Source: Rhynchonema sp. JSB1_4
Lineage: Eukaryota > Nematoda > Chromadorea > Monhysterida > Xyalidae
Direction: 5' to 3'
NCBI GenBank assembly: GCA_030248065.1
Contig: JASAMV010005983.1
Span: 1 to 64,000, forward strand
DNA length: 64,000 bases
Shown: positions 11,659 to 22,839 of the stretch, in pieces
Numbering within the stretch: the stretch's first letter is position 1
Layout: each line of letters begins with the position of its first letter
Translations under genes and position numbers: made by a program
Notes under the pieces: generated by a model
The model's input: only the letters and a program-made list of their open reading frames with translations
Told to the model about the DNA's origin: nothing
Database searches by the model: none

Positions 11659-12458
11659 GTTAGACCCAGGGTTGGATTAAAAAATTTTTTTATTATCGAA
11701 CTTTTTTTTTTTAAAAAAAAAACTTTTTAAAATTTTTTTTTTAAAAATCACTTTTTTTTATTCCGGACCCCCAAAAAATTGGTTTCTAGAAAAATGAAAT
11801 TTCTGAAATCATGTTACTTAGGTATGTTTTGAGGTACACTAAAGAGAACTTCTCCACTGACTTGCATGTTTATGTCGATCACCTGCGATCTAGCCCATTT
11901 GGTCATAATTTGAGAACCCGCCCGAAGGTAACTCTGTGGGCATATATGACAAAGGGAAGACCAACCTTCTGTTTGTGAATTTGGGGATAAATTTGAAGAG
12001 AGATAAAGAGTTACACCACACTCATGTTGTGTGACAAAAGCAACAAATGACAAATCCACACAACTGCAAATAGGCGAGCAAAGTGGAGTCTGTCGATAGC
12101 TTACGTCGATAGCTCAATAACTGCACAGTATACGGTATGGGGTGTCCTATATTATACGTGCAGCGATTGTTGGGATGTCTGGGAACTGTATGAGTCCATT
12201 ACAACGCCATTTTAAACTGAAATATAAGCGCCGCAGGCGATTTTTTGAGAATGATGAGCAATAAAACGCATGAAAACATACATTTTTACCTTAAAAAAGT
12301 GAGAAAATAACGAAAAAAAGGGGAAAAATAATAAAAAAAAGTGGACTTACTTTTTAAAATTTTAAAATAAAAAAAGTGGCCAACTTTTTTTTTTAAAAAA
12401 AAATTTTTTTTTTACAAAAAAATTTTTACTTTTTTTTTAATCCAACCCTGGTTAGACC
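11659..12458. mobile_element. Non-autonomous hAT-type element B
   Basis: The element body is 11667-12450 (784 bp). Ends are CAGGGTTGGATTAAAA and its inverse (TTTTAATCCAACCCTG). A perfect 8-base target duplication, GTTAGACC, lies at 11659-11666 and 12451-12458. The interior is poly-A/T rich at both ends and has no transposase frame. Its ends differ from element A, so it is a separate family. Confidence 0.85.
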
Positions 12459-14049
12459 ACGAGAACGTTGATTCGGAAATGAACTTAGAGACGGCGCATA
12501 CTTTTACTTCTCCCTGGTTAGTCGCAAATCTTGTTTGCGAATGTATACGAGGCAAAACCTAAGGGCGTTATGATGAACCGCTGTGGGTCCAGACGACCGG
12601 GCGGCGTTCGCACCTGATACCAACACGAGGAGACGATACGTTACATTTATGTTTGCATTACAGTGAAACGGTTTAGCACCAGACATGTGATGCAAACTAG
12701 CGACACGACACACGCCACTGTATTGCGGTAATAATTTATAAATGGAACATAAGCAGCATAAGGCACGCACACCGCTCGTGTGCACGAAGTATGCGCCATT
12801 TCCGTTAAGCTGGGTTTGGCATGCAAAGTGCTGCACTAACAACAACATAGTCCATAACCACTTCATAACCAACATGCACGGGCACTTTGTTATTAGCTGG
12901 ATTGCTGCTTTATCAAATAACACACAGCTAATAGAACGATACAAGTGTATTTTTAGCGGGCTGGTTGCGTTGACCATATTTTAGGCCTCAGTGAGTCTGC
13001 GACGCAAAAACTTTCTGTACCTCCAGCTGGTGGCGGACCTGGCCAAGCCACAACAGTGTGCATGTCGGCGTGGGGGGCGACTCACATGCTTGATAGAAAA
13101 ATGAATCTAATTATGCTGCTGTTATTTGTATCTGTACAACTTGATTCATGCCACTTGTTTCGACACACACACACACACACATGAAGCCCAATATCATGCA
13201 CATGTCGCACACAGGAGCGTAATCCCAAAGAACCTAAACAGCTTATCGACACAATCGGTTGCAACTTACCATGATGATGATTGCTCACAAGTTTCGTTAG
13301 ACTTCCAAAATCGCACTTCTGAAATAAAAGGCTAACACAGAGGAGAAGTGATGTCAATCCAAATCTTTTCACACAATGGACCGTGCCAGATATCAAAAGA
13401 GCAATTCTAGATGCGGCTGGACATCATTCTTTTTTGCCCAGTTTCGTACACCACTCGGTCATATCGTAATGACGAAAAGGGCAGTTTAGCAGTGTTTACT
13501 CTACTTGCGGTCGTTGTTGACGCGTTCGGGTTGGCCCGGCGCCTCGGGGGAAATTTGAAAGATCGCAGTCGCTTTTGTGTTACAAACACTTTGCCGCAGC
13601 CGGCCGGCGACAAGAGATCGAATAACTTTATTTTTCGTCATCGCACTCTTTTGAACCACAAGCACTTCAAATCGCTGGTCAACAGCAAGCATGTATATGA
13701 CGTTAATCAAGCCAACAATAAAAGGAAACAACCCTTCGTCTTGTCTCTCTGTGTGCATGCCCATGTCATCATCGGTACTAAACTGTGGGCTTTTGATTTG
13801 GTATTCCGAAAAAACAAGGTTGCTGATAAGAAAGGAGTAGGACACAAAATTCGCTTTTCGTGCAAACTCCAGAGCCTTCCTGTTTTTATAATGCCTTGCC
13901 TCGCATCGGAAGGCAATTTATGGTAAGTCTTTGAACACCGCTGCTGTTCAAAGTACTTTGAATTGAGTCTGCCACCGACAAGTATAAGAAACAACGCAAG
14001 CATCCGTAATTACATGAGAGAGGACAGACGAGAGGTCACAAAGGGTGAT
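12459..14049. other. Gene-poor spacer
   Basis: It contains an (AC)n run near 13163-13181 and several open frames on both strands. A minus-strand frame at about 12612-12518, behind a consensus acceptor and ending in a stop, could be a terminal exon, but nothing joins to it. No domain is recognised. Confidence 0.35.
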
Positions 14050-14262
14050 ATTTTCGAAACGGTGTAAAGGTCAGTTGGGTGTAAAGGTCGGTGGAAAGCT
14101 CGGTCGACAGCTCAGTGTGATAGACCTCGGTGTAAACTTGAAACATTGCCTGTTATTAACGTGGAATGTTTCAAGTTTACACCGAGGTCTATCACACTGA
14201 GCTGTCGACCGAACTTTACACCGACCTTTACGCCCAACTGACCCTTACACCGTTTCGAAAAT
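14050..14262. repeat. Large foldback (inverted repeat)
   Basis: Left arm 14050-14148 and right arm 14165-14262 are reverse complements with only a few mismatches (for example CGGTGTAAAGGTCAGTTGGG against its inverse), separated by 16 bases. The transcript of either strand would form a hairpin stem of about 98 pairs. No flanking duplication is obvious. Confidence 0.85.
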
Positions 14263-14639
14263 TCCACCCAAAGTTGAGACAACGTCGTCCAAAATGCACC
14301 AACCTCGTCATGATGGATTTGAAGAGATGCAACACAAGACAATGTCAAGCTTTGTTTTTGATAGTGTATAATCACGAAATTGTCATTGGATCATCGCATG
14401 GATACAAAATCGTTTCGTAACCATCAACAAGAGCCCTGTGTGTGGGAACAATGCGTCACCTTACCACACGAGCAGTTGCTGAGATGTCAGGCAGGCGCAG
14501 ACCGGGAGTCAGGAGATAAAAATCTTTGGAAAATCATCCAGGTGCCCTTGATCATCAGGTTTAACCGCTACACGCAGCGGCGGGCAGAAACACAGACAGC
14601 AGCACCAGACAAAACAGCAACACACCCGGACACGCCGCG

Positions 14640-14835
14640 CGCCCCGCCGCGCTTTTCAGAGAAAAAAAAAAAAAAAAACCATTTTTTTTTTTTTTTCTTA
14701 CCCCTCCCCCTCGCCACCCACCCCCCACCTCCCCCCAAACCAAACCACCCCCCCCCCACCCCCCCTCCCCCTTCCACTTTCCCCAAAATCTCTAACCCCC
14801 CTCAACTCCCACCAAAACACACCACACCACCACCA
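14640..14835. repeat. Homopolymer and C-rich low-complexity tract
   Basis: An A-run followed by a T-run (14660-14697) and then about 120 bases almost purely of C and A. Sequence accuracy is doubtful here. Confidence 0.7.
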
Positions 14836-14844
14836 GAGACAAGG

Positions 14845-15355
14845 ATCGGGCCGGGCCGGCCTGACCAAAACTCCGGCCCGGCTCGGCCCGATTTAAAAGT
14901 ACAGAATGGCAGCCCGGCCCCATTTTAGGGTCAAAGGAAAAAATCGTTCAACACAGCGGTCAAGGTCGCACGGGCCGGGTTTGACTTGACCCTGACCGGC
15001 GCGGCCCGGCCCGGCCCGAGGTGCCCAAAGCTCGATCCTGCCCGGCCCGAATTTTTTAGGTCACATTTTTACCCGATTTGTCATAATTTTTGCGATTTTT
15101 CTGAACCTATTTTTTGGTGAAAAAATGATTGCTTTGCTTTCATTGAAAAAAGTTGTCAGATAGACAAGTACAAGTACTGATCACTTACTTGTCGAACCCG
15201 TGAAAAAATTTGGTACTTTTTGACAAAAAAATCACTATTCTTTGAGTAAAATACCAAGTCACTTCATTCGGGCCGGGCGGCCGGTGTGCCCGGCCCGGCC
15301 CGAACCAAAAGCCCAAAATCGCGGCACCACGGCCCGGCCCGATTGCGACCTTTGG
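14845..15355. repeat. GGCCCG-rich dispersed repeat, copy 1
   Basis: Many CGGCCCGGCCCG tracts are separated by AT-rich unique-looking segments. The part 14903-15063 is a clear relative of 17244-17394 inside the LTA4 hydrolase gene: both contain CAGCCCGGCCCCATTTTAGG and end CCCGGCCCGAATTTT. Smaller tracts of the same kind are at 1390 and 15738-15850. Class unknown. Confidence 0.7.
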
Positions 15356-15963
15356 TCCAAAAAAGCCAAAATTTGCAAAATTTTCTTGGGAAAGCATGTT
15401 TATGTTTTTGTAATTCGGTTTTTCTTCACCGGGTCCATTTGGCCCCACAAAAAATATGCATACCTATACTCTGCGCGAAGCGTAATTTTTTTGGAGAATT
15501 TTGGTCCAAAATGATGGTTTTGGCTTAAAATTTGAGCAATTCGGGTCGGCGCGATCCTCATCGTTATCTCTGACTCTGGTCACCACAGTCCGGCAGGGGC
15601 AGGGGCAGGACAGCGGTGCAATAGAACAAAAAATGTTTTTTAAACTGATTGTTGTTTTTTTAAAAGCAGGCACTTTAAAAAAACGAAAAACCGTTGGCCG
15701 ACACTTTCATGGCCGAAATATGGTTTAAAACCTAACTCTACCCCCGGCCCGGAACAGAGCAGAGCGGGATTGGAAACGGGCCGGCCCGAGATGTTCGCCT
15801 TGGTCGACCGGGAGTCGGGACGGACCGGAGACTTGGGTGACCTGGCCGGCCGAGCAATCCGTTTTCGATCTGTACACCAGGCCTCATTCAATACACTCAC
15901 AACAAGCACAAAAATTTTCAGAGTTCCTCATTTGGCCGTTTCGTAATTTTATGATCAAGCATC
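15356..15963. other. Upstream region of the LTA4 hydrolase homologue
   Basis: The likely promoter and 5' UTR of the plus-strand gene. It includes another GGCCCG tract at 15738-15850. No TATA box or other element can be called with confidence. Confidence 0.4.
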
Positions 15964-18900
15964 ATGCCACCGCCAACTGCGCAGCCCCCGCCGCCTCGTG
16001 CACCCCAGCTGCAGGACAATTGTTCGTGCGCAAACATGCTGGATGTTGGCATCACTCACATCGACATTGACTGGGACGTCAATTTTGACGTTCGTGTCAT
16101 TAGTGGCAGTGCAAAATTGCATTTGATATTCTGGAAAGAAACGAGTTTCGTTGTGAGTTTGGCTTTGAGGTTTTTTATGTTCTTCAGCACAGTGAACTGA
16201 ACACACAGTAAACCTGTAAGTCGAAGAAGGCTTTATCACTCTGATAATTATTTACAGTTCATAATATGACAGTTATCATCGTGAATAATTATCGCTATCA
16301 ATTTTGTGCTCTTTATCTCCAACTATGCACAGAAACTGGACGGTCGCGATCTGGAAATCGAGCGTGTCGAAGACGAGAATGCCATCGAAATGAACTTTCA
16401 CGTGTCACAGCAGGAATACGAACCGTTTGGTCAACAGATTAGCATTGATTTTCCGACGAAATGTCCCGCAAATACGATCAGGTGTGGAATATTATGTTTC
16501 TCGTTTTTATTCCGTGACCCCAAAACTATTTATGATTTCATTGACCCGGAATTGCAGAAAGATCACGATTCATTACTCGACGGCTCCGCGTTCGACGGCA
16601 TTGCAGTGGCTGTCGATCGATCAAACTGCCGACAAAGAAGAGCCATTCCTGTTCAGTCAGTGTCAGGCCATTCACGCACGCTCCATCTTGCCCTGCATGG
16701 ATGCACCCGCTGTCAAATTCACTTACACCTCGAAAGTGCGTTTCCTCGTTTCGATAATAATGACAGAATAAGACGAGCTGTTGTTTATCGGAACTTTCGT
16801 TCAGATCGCAGCACCCAAAGCGCTTCGTGTCCTGATGAGCGCAGTCGAGACCGGTAGTCAGGTAGACGGTGATGAAAAAGTGACCGAATTCGAGCAAAAA
16901 GTGAGTGATTGTAGCAGCCAGATACCATTTTGCAACTGTTTTCAACATCTGCCCCACTCACACTTTCATCAGCATGCAGGTGCCAATATCCAGCTACCTA
17001 TTAGCGATTGCTGCCGGTCATTTAGCAGAACGCAAGATCTCCGATCGGGCCAAGGTCTACGCTGAACCTTCCGTCGTTGACATGGCCGCCAACGATTTCT
17101 CACAGGTTTGATCCTCAGTCATTTTAGATTACAAAAAAACTAAAAAAAGGTTGATTACAGACCGAGGAGATGTTGTGTGCAGCCACACCACACCACCACC
17201 AAGACAGCGGCCGCCCCCACCACACCCCCCCCCCAAAAAAAGAATAGCAGCCCGGCCCCATTTTAGGGTCAAGGAAAAATCGTTCAACACAGCGCAAGTC
17301 GCACGGCCGGGTGACTTACCCGACCAACGCGGCCCGGCCCTGCCCGAGGGACCAAAGCTCGATCCTGCCCGGCCCGAATTTTTAGATCACTTTTGATCCT
17401 CAGTCATTTTAGATTACAAAAAAACTAAAAAAGGTTGATTACAGACCGAGGAGATGTTGTGTGCAGCCGAAGAGCTGCTCGGGCCCTATGTCTGGGGTGA
17501 ATACAATCTGCTCGTCTTGCCCCCGTCATTCCCGTTTGGTGGCATGGAAAACCCGTGCATTACGTTTGTGACGCCAACATTGTTGGTTGGTGAAACATCA
17601 CGTACTTTCAACTTTGTTGCCTCCAAAGTTGGTGAAAGAGTTACTTTCAGACAGGCGACAAGTCTCTGGCCAATGTTATCGCTCACGAGGCAGCGCACAG
17701 CTGGACTGGCAATTTAGTCACCAACGCAACATGGGAGCACTTTTGGTAAATCTTGGTTGCCTGTGTTCAGTGATGCTGTTGGTCCGGGGGTGATAGACAT
17801 AGATACCTAGAGGGGTCCAGCGCGGTAGACATGAGGCACAGATCTGTGGTGGGGCTTTTTGGAGGCAAATTGGCCAGAGGCGTTCGCGCTGACGATCCCT
17901 GGCGCCTCGGTCTGTCTGCGAAAGGAGGGCGAAGCAGACCAACGTTACTCCACCCAATACGTAGATGGCTGGTCGGGTATGCCGATTTGGGGGTGTGGGT
18001 CCAGAGGTCAAAATTAGGGGCATAAAAGGGGTACTAGCCCCCAAACTACATCACTGCCTGTGTTGTGTGTCTGTCTAAAAAGAAATGATACCAATGATTT
18101 CCATTATGATTCCTAGGCTGAATGAAGGCAACACGGTGTTCATGGAGCGCAAAATCGTGAAAGCGCTGGCTGGCGAACCAGAACGACAATTTCTGGCATA
18201 CAACGGCTACACGAGCTGTTTGCGTCAAGCGGTAAGTGGTTGGCACAGTTTTTTATATTGCTCAAGATCTGGACTGTCAGTGAACCTCAGATAAATTTGT
18301 ATCTAGAATTCGATTTTATAAATTTGAATGTGACTGTGATGTTTCACGTGCTGTCATTGCAGGTATTCGAACAGTTCGACGAGTCGCATCCGTACACGAA
18401 ACTAGTGCTTGACGACATGTCAGCCACCGATCCTGATGACACCTTCTCAACCGTGCCCTATGAAAAGGGACACGCACTGCTCTTCTATCTGGAGCAAAAA
18501 GTCGGTGGACCGGGTATGTACGAGTCTATGATGTTTGAAACTTCGAGACGGTATGGTCGAAAAACCAGCTTAACAATTATATTATATATTTATTTCAGAT
18601 AAATTCGAGCCATTCCTACGTGCGTACATCGACAAATTCAAGTACGGCACAGTGACGACGTGTCAATGGCGTGATCTGTTGCTGCAACATTTCCCTGAGC
18701 TCAAGGACGGCGTTGACTGGAAAGCTTGGTTGCATTCGCCTGGCATGCCTCCCGTGCAACCAGAGTGAGTCGACGAATATCAATAAGAGAATTGCTGAAC
18801 TTAAATTCAACAACACAAACAAAATCTTTCACGGATAAGTAAGCAAACCTTATTTCAGCTTTGACATGTCACTGGTGAACGCGTGCACGAAATTGGCGCA

Positions 18901-19534
18901 ACAATGGTTGACTCGTGATGAAGAGACACTGTCGGGAATGAATGCCGATTCGTACAACGCGTTAAGTCCCAGTCAAAAGCCACATTTTCTCACCGAATTA
19001 CGACATTCTGACGTTGGTCTCTTTGTCTTGCCGTGCGGTGCAATTCGGAGCGTTCGTAACGAACTTTGATACGCTTTATTCAGTCTCCACTGCAACACTT
19101 CAAACTGAGAAGAATGAACGAGCTGTATGGACTGAATAAGGAACGAAACAATGAAATTTTATTCAAGTTCGTTGTACATCGATTTGAACTGAGAAGAAAA
19201 CGAAGACTGGACTGACGATTTGCTGACAGAATCGCTACATGATTTTTTTTCAGTTGGATTCAGCTGTGCATAGCGGCGAAATGGAAAGAAATTATTCCAG
19301 TGGCGATCAAAATGGTGACGTCGCAGGGTCGTATGAAATACTGTCGACCAATTTATAGGTTTGAGGCTTTCTTTTCACAAAAATCAACAAAATACGTTTG
19401 GTTGGTTTGGTGCTTTCAGAGCGTTAGTAGCGTGGCCGGAAGCTAAACAACGTGCTATCGAAGCGTTCATTGGCAATCGATCGCAATTGCACGAAATTGC
19501 AGCAATGATGATTGCCAAGGATTTGGGCGTGTGA
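15964..19534 (+). CDS. M1 zinc aminopeptidase / leukotriene A4 hydrolase homologue
   Basis: Fourteen exons: 15964-16152, 16333-16481, 16558-16735, 16805-16900, 16980-17105, 17445-17585, 17651-17745, 18117-18231, 18363-18513, 18599-18764, 18859-19012, 19084-19166, 19254-19358, 19420-19534. Phases agree and give 620 residues (human LTA4H is 611). Seen: [21 protein letters not shown] (substrate amino-terminus), zinc site HEAAHSW with downstream NEG (HEXXH-18-E), VPYEKG (catalytic Tyr), GRMKYCRP (carboxylate-binding Arg/Lys) and the normal C-terminus AKDLGV. Known role: cytosolic zinc enzyme that trims N-terminal residues from small peptides; vertebrate members also hydrolyse leukotriene A4. The human Tyr378 position is Phe here (codon 18444-18446). 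The start ATG gives the expected N-terminus. Exon 6 has a duplicated 5' start upstream (17160) that must be ignored by splicing. Confidence 0.95.
17107..17468 (+). repeat. Direct duplication of an exon start flanking a GC-rich repeat
   Basis: About 76 bases covering the end of intron 5 and the first 24 bases of exon 6 occur twice (17107-17182 and 17393-17468), differing by one A. Between them lie a C-run and a GGCCCG repeat (17244-17394). The first copy has the same AG acceptor, but its reading frame runs into repeat sequence, so only the second copy gives a normal protein. It may be a true insertion-linked duplication or an assembly error. Confidence 0.85.
17760..18064. mobile_element. Non-autonomous hAT-type element C (intronic)
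   Basis: The 289-bp body is 17768-18056. It starts CAGTGATG and ends CATCACTG, with a G-run/C-run just inside. A perfect 8-base duplication, CCTGTGTT, lies at 17760-17767 and 18057-18064. It is inserted in intron 7 of the LTA4 hydrolase homologue, 14 bases after the donor side of exon 7. It has no transposase. Confidence 0.83.
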
Positions 19535-22500
19535 GTAAAAACATCGAGACGTCAGAGCAGTGTACAACTTTTTCAAATATTTTCTGTTGTCATCTTGTTT
19601 TGCTCAAAACGAAGCATCACCATTTGTCTTGATTTATACAGATTCCTAAAATTCTATTGTTGGCGGGTAACTGTTTGTGCTGCTGCATAGGCACCTAATT
19701 TTACATATTTGGTAGGCAGCTGCTGGTTGATTCGTGATTTATGTGAACCCCGAAAGTGCAGCGTTCGCCCATTGTCGTGGTAAGTAGGGTATAACTCGCT
19801 CAATCCAGAAAACGCAAAAGGACCCACTATGATTCTGTTGTCGATGCAACTTGGAAGTCATTTTTTGCTTTCATGTTGTTGCGACAAGAGAAGTGTAATT
19901 GGGCCTTGGCGTTGATACCAACCAAACCGTGTGAAAGTTTCGAATATTTATGTGCCAAATACTCGATAAAAGCAACATGAAGCTGTGGTTTGAAGACGGG
20001 AGTAGCATAAAGATTGATGGGTTTAACAAACTATTGATTTAACCAAACGAACATCATAATTGGTATACGTAGCACAACACGACACAAACACGTGCACTCA
20101 AATCAATCAATAATTACGTAGAACTTGTAGAGGTGGAGTTGTACAAATAAAATAAATGATAACATTGCGCGAAACAAATAAAATATGGTATGGCAGCAGA
20201 GTTGTGCTGCCTTGCCTTGTGCGTTATCACTGCTATGAAAAAATGTAGATAAAAATTTATGGACAAAACGTCGATTCAAGTACAAAGGGAACATATAATA
20301 AACACGGTGCGAATTGTAACAATAGAACTCACGCTGCGCCACGGTACGTAAAATCAGAAAACCTGAAATGTGTCAGGAACCAATCAAAGTTTCGACTTCA
20401 GCCAAAACCAATGACTTAGGTGGTAACTGGTGTTTGTATCGAACCATAAAAAACAGCGCCCATAGAAGAATGTTCACCTGAATAACATGTTATATGGTAA
20501 CTAAAACTGGACAGACACAGAGCTGGGTAACAATGGCAGTTTACGTCTTTGACAAAGCATTTTCGTGGTGTGTTTGCTAAGTGCTATGTAATGAGAGAAA
20601 GCTTGAGAGAAATCAAGCCTATGTGGCCAACTACTGGATCATGCTAAACAATACATATCACGCTAAGTCACAAAACGGCCCTTTGAATTACAACAAGAAA
20701 ATCCGGATTATAAACTGTAAAGCCAGTAAAGGAAAATACGATGTACAAATCTGTCAGTCGCTAAGTTGATGTGTTCATTCGGGAACATGGATGTCGTTGA
20801 TTTACTCCGAACGATCTGTAAAATTTAGAAAACTGATTATTGTCACTAGTAAATCAGCCAGAATTTGCTTAGCTGTTTTTCTTTTCGCGAAATTAAAAAA
20901 ATAGCAGTCGGTTACGCCTTTTGCAACTCATCATATCGGCAACGGTTAGGTAAATAATGGGGTCAGCAGCCAAGTATTCCCTCTAGCGTTAATGGTGAAC
21001 GGATCGTTGTTAAGCTTTAGGCATAAATGTCCGAAGGCTGTTTTTAAACACCGTGTTTGCAAGTCATGACAAGCGTTGTATGTGAGTGTGATCATGATTT
21101 ATGATGCGTCCGTGCTGTACGAACACCGAACTAGTGTGCAAGCAAACCACCACCCACGTCACCACATATAAATACATACATTAGACGTAATACACGCACA
21201 CAAATAAACACCAGCATTGCGAAGAGCAATAGTTGAGAGAAGAGCATGCACAGTGCTGCTTGCGGATAGGTTCGGCAGCTGTTAGTCATGGTAAAAGGGA
21301 CATCAGAATAGAAGTGTGGGCAGAAGTTTAGAAGAGAGCAATAATAGCGGTATTGGGACTCTAATGCAACGCAACCGTCAATTTACGTTGCGAAACTTGT
21401 CCCGAGATCTCATATCGAGACCGATATACGTATATGCACAATATCGTGGAACACGGCAATTCAAAGCAGCACGGATACCCCTAACGGCAATAACAAATAC
21501 ATTATACTTACTGTATGAATGCTTGTTGTTGCCGATAGTGTTGCTGACTGAACCCGTGGCAATACTTAACTACAAATGCCTGGTACGCGCACTAGTACCA
21601 CAGAAACCTGTGTTTGAGCTGTTGTTGATTCATTGCTTCATGAATACAAAACTATGAAACATCACTGCACAGCACGTCAAACTGGGTGAACATGCTCTAA
21701 ACCAACGGCACAAACAAGAAATCAAGCAACTCTGAAACGAAGAAGGTTGCAACAAACAACCACTAACAGACAGTACGTGCTAAGAAACTAGTTGCATCGT
21801 CTTTTACCTTTGTTTCCAGAAGTGCACCTGACTTGGCACGCACAAAGTTGGTTGAGGAACGCAGAGAAGGTAAGCCAGTCACGCTTAAATGAAACAGCAA
21901 CGCCGTCTAGCTAAGCGTTCGGGAAGGCGATACAGTACGTGTACAAGATCACCGGTACCGAAAGCTGAATGCGACTGTTGACGCAGCGCATAGTTATATT
22001 TGCATGGCAGGCAAGAAACGCAAAATGTTCTGTTATTTCGCACTGCACTTACGTAATAGCGTTACCATAGACTATCATGCATTAGGACATCGATGTGGTG
22101 AAACGTGTAAGTGTGCATAAGCCTCAAACAGTTGGTGCTTGTTAAGTGCGGATAAATTTTCCTGGAAGGACAGAACGAACAGGTGTGGGGGAGTCTACAC
22201 ACAAACAAACATGCAAGGACAGACATCTGACAACAGAAATCACGGACGCATTAGTCAAATCATGTCATGCTTGTCGTTATGTATTTGTGTACATCAAAAC
22301 GCGTAACCGACTGAATCGTTTGGCAAAGTGAAAACTGCCCAAAAGTCAGTTAGTAACATAATGTTGGAGAATATGTAAAATGTTCACACTTATTACCTTT
22401 CAGGGCGCTGTTATGTAACACAGGGTTCCGATCAACCAGGTTTCTGAGTACCAGGGCGCAGGTTGTAGCAGTAGCAAGCAGCGGACGCATGAGAATAAAT

Positions 22501-22839
22501 AGATAGACAGAGACGCAATAATGATAAGTCCTTAAATTAGTATGATATCCATATGCCTAGCAATGACTTTCAGCTTAGGCGTCATCTGCAACAACAAACA
22601 TCATAATATCACGTCAGTGAATAACCCGAAAAAACAGTAAGGATTTGTTAGACATACAGGCTGTAGAATGTTGCTTAGAGCTACCATACCAAACAACTTG
22701 GAGCAAAACATTTTGAGATTAGGTAACAATCGTACACCGCAAGTTGGCTACGCAAAAATGACACGCGAAAGCTCGTATAGGATACCGCCGTTAACGAATG
22801 TGTGAGAATGAGGGCAGGAGATTGCACGGTTGGGGGTCA
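19535..22839. other. Convergent intergenic region
   Basis: It lies between the ends of the LTA4 hydrolase homologue (plus) and the ankyrin gene (minus), so it should hold both 3' UTRs. A plus-strand AATAAA is at about 20146-20151. No RNA gene, domain-bearing frame or repeat array was recognised. The longest frame (21316-21657, plus, 113 codons) has no support. Confidence 0.5.

Noticed and set aside
12518..12612. Possible minus-strand terminal exon behind ATCAG
   Set aside because: The frame and acceptor are fine, but no upstream exon is found and the peptide is unrecognisable; mentioned only in the spacer entry.
13411..13926. 171-codon plus-strand frame
   Set aside because: It overlaps two minus-strand frames of similar length; no domain, leader or splice signal supports any of them.
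14050..14262. CRISPR array or phage-like feature
   Set aside because: The structure is a single inverted repeat in a eukaryotic sequence; there are no spaced direct repeats.
21316..21657. 113-codon plus-strand frame downstream of the LTA4 hydrolase homologue
   Set aside because: Composition looks random and there is no homology, start context or splice partner.
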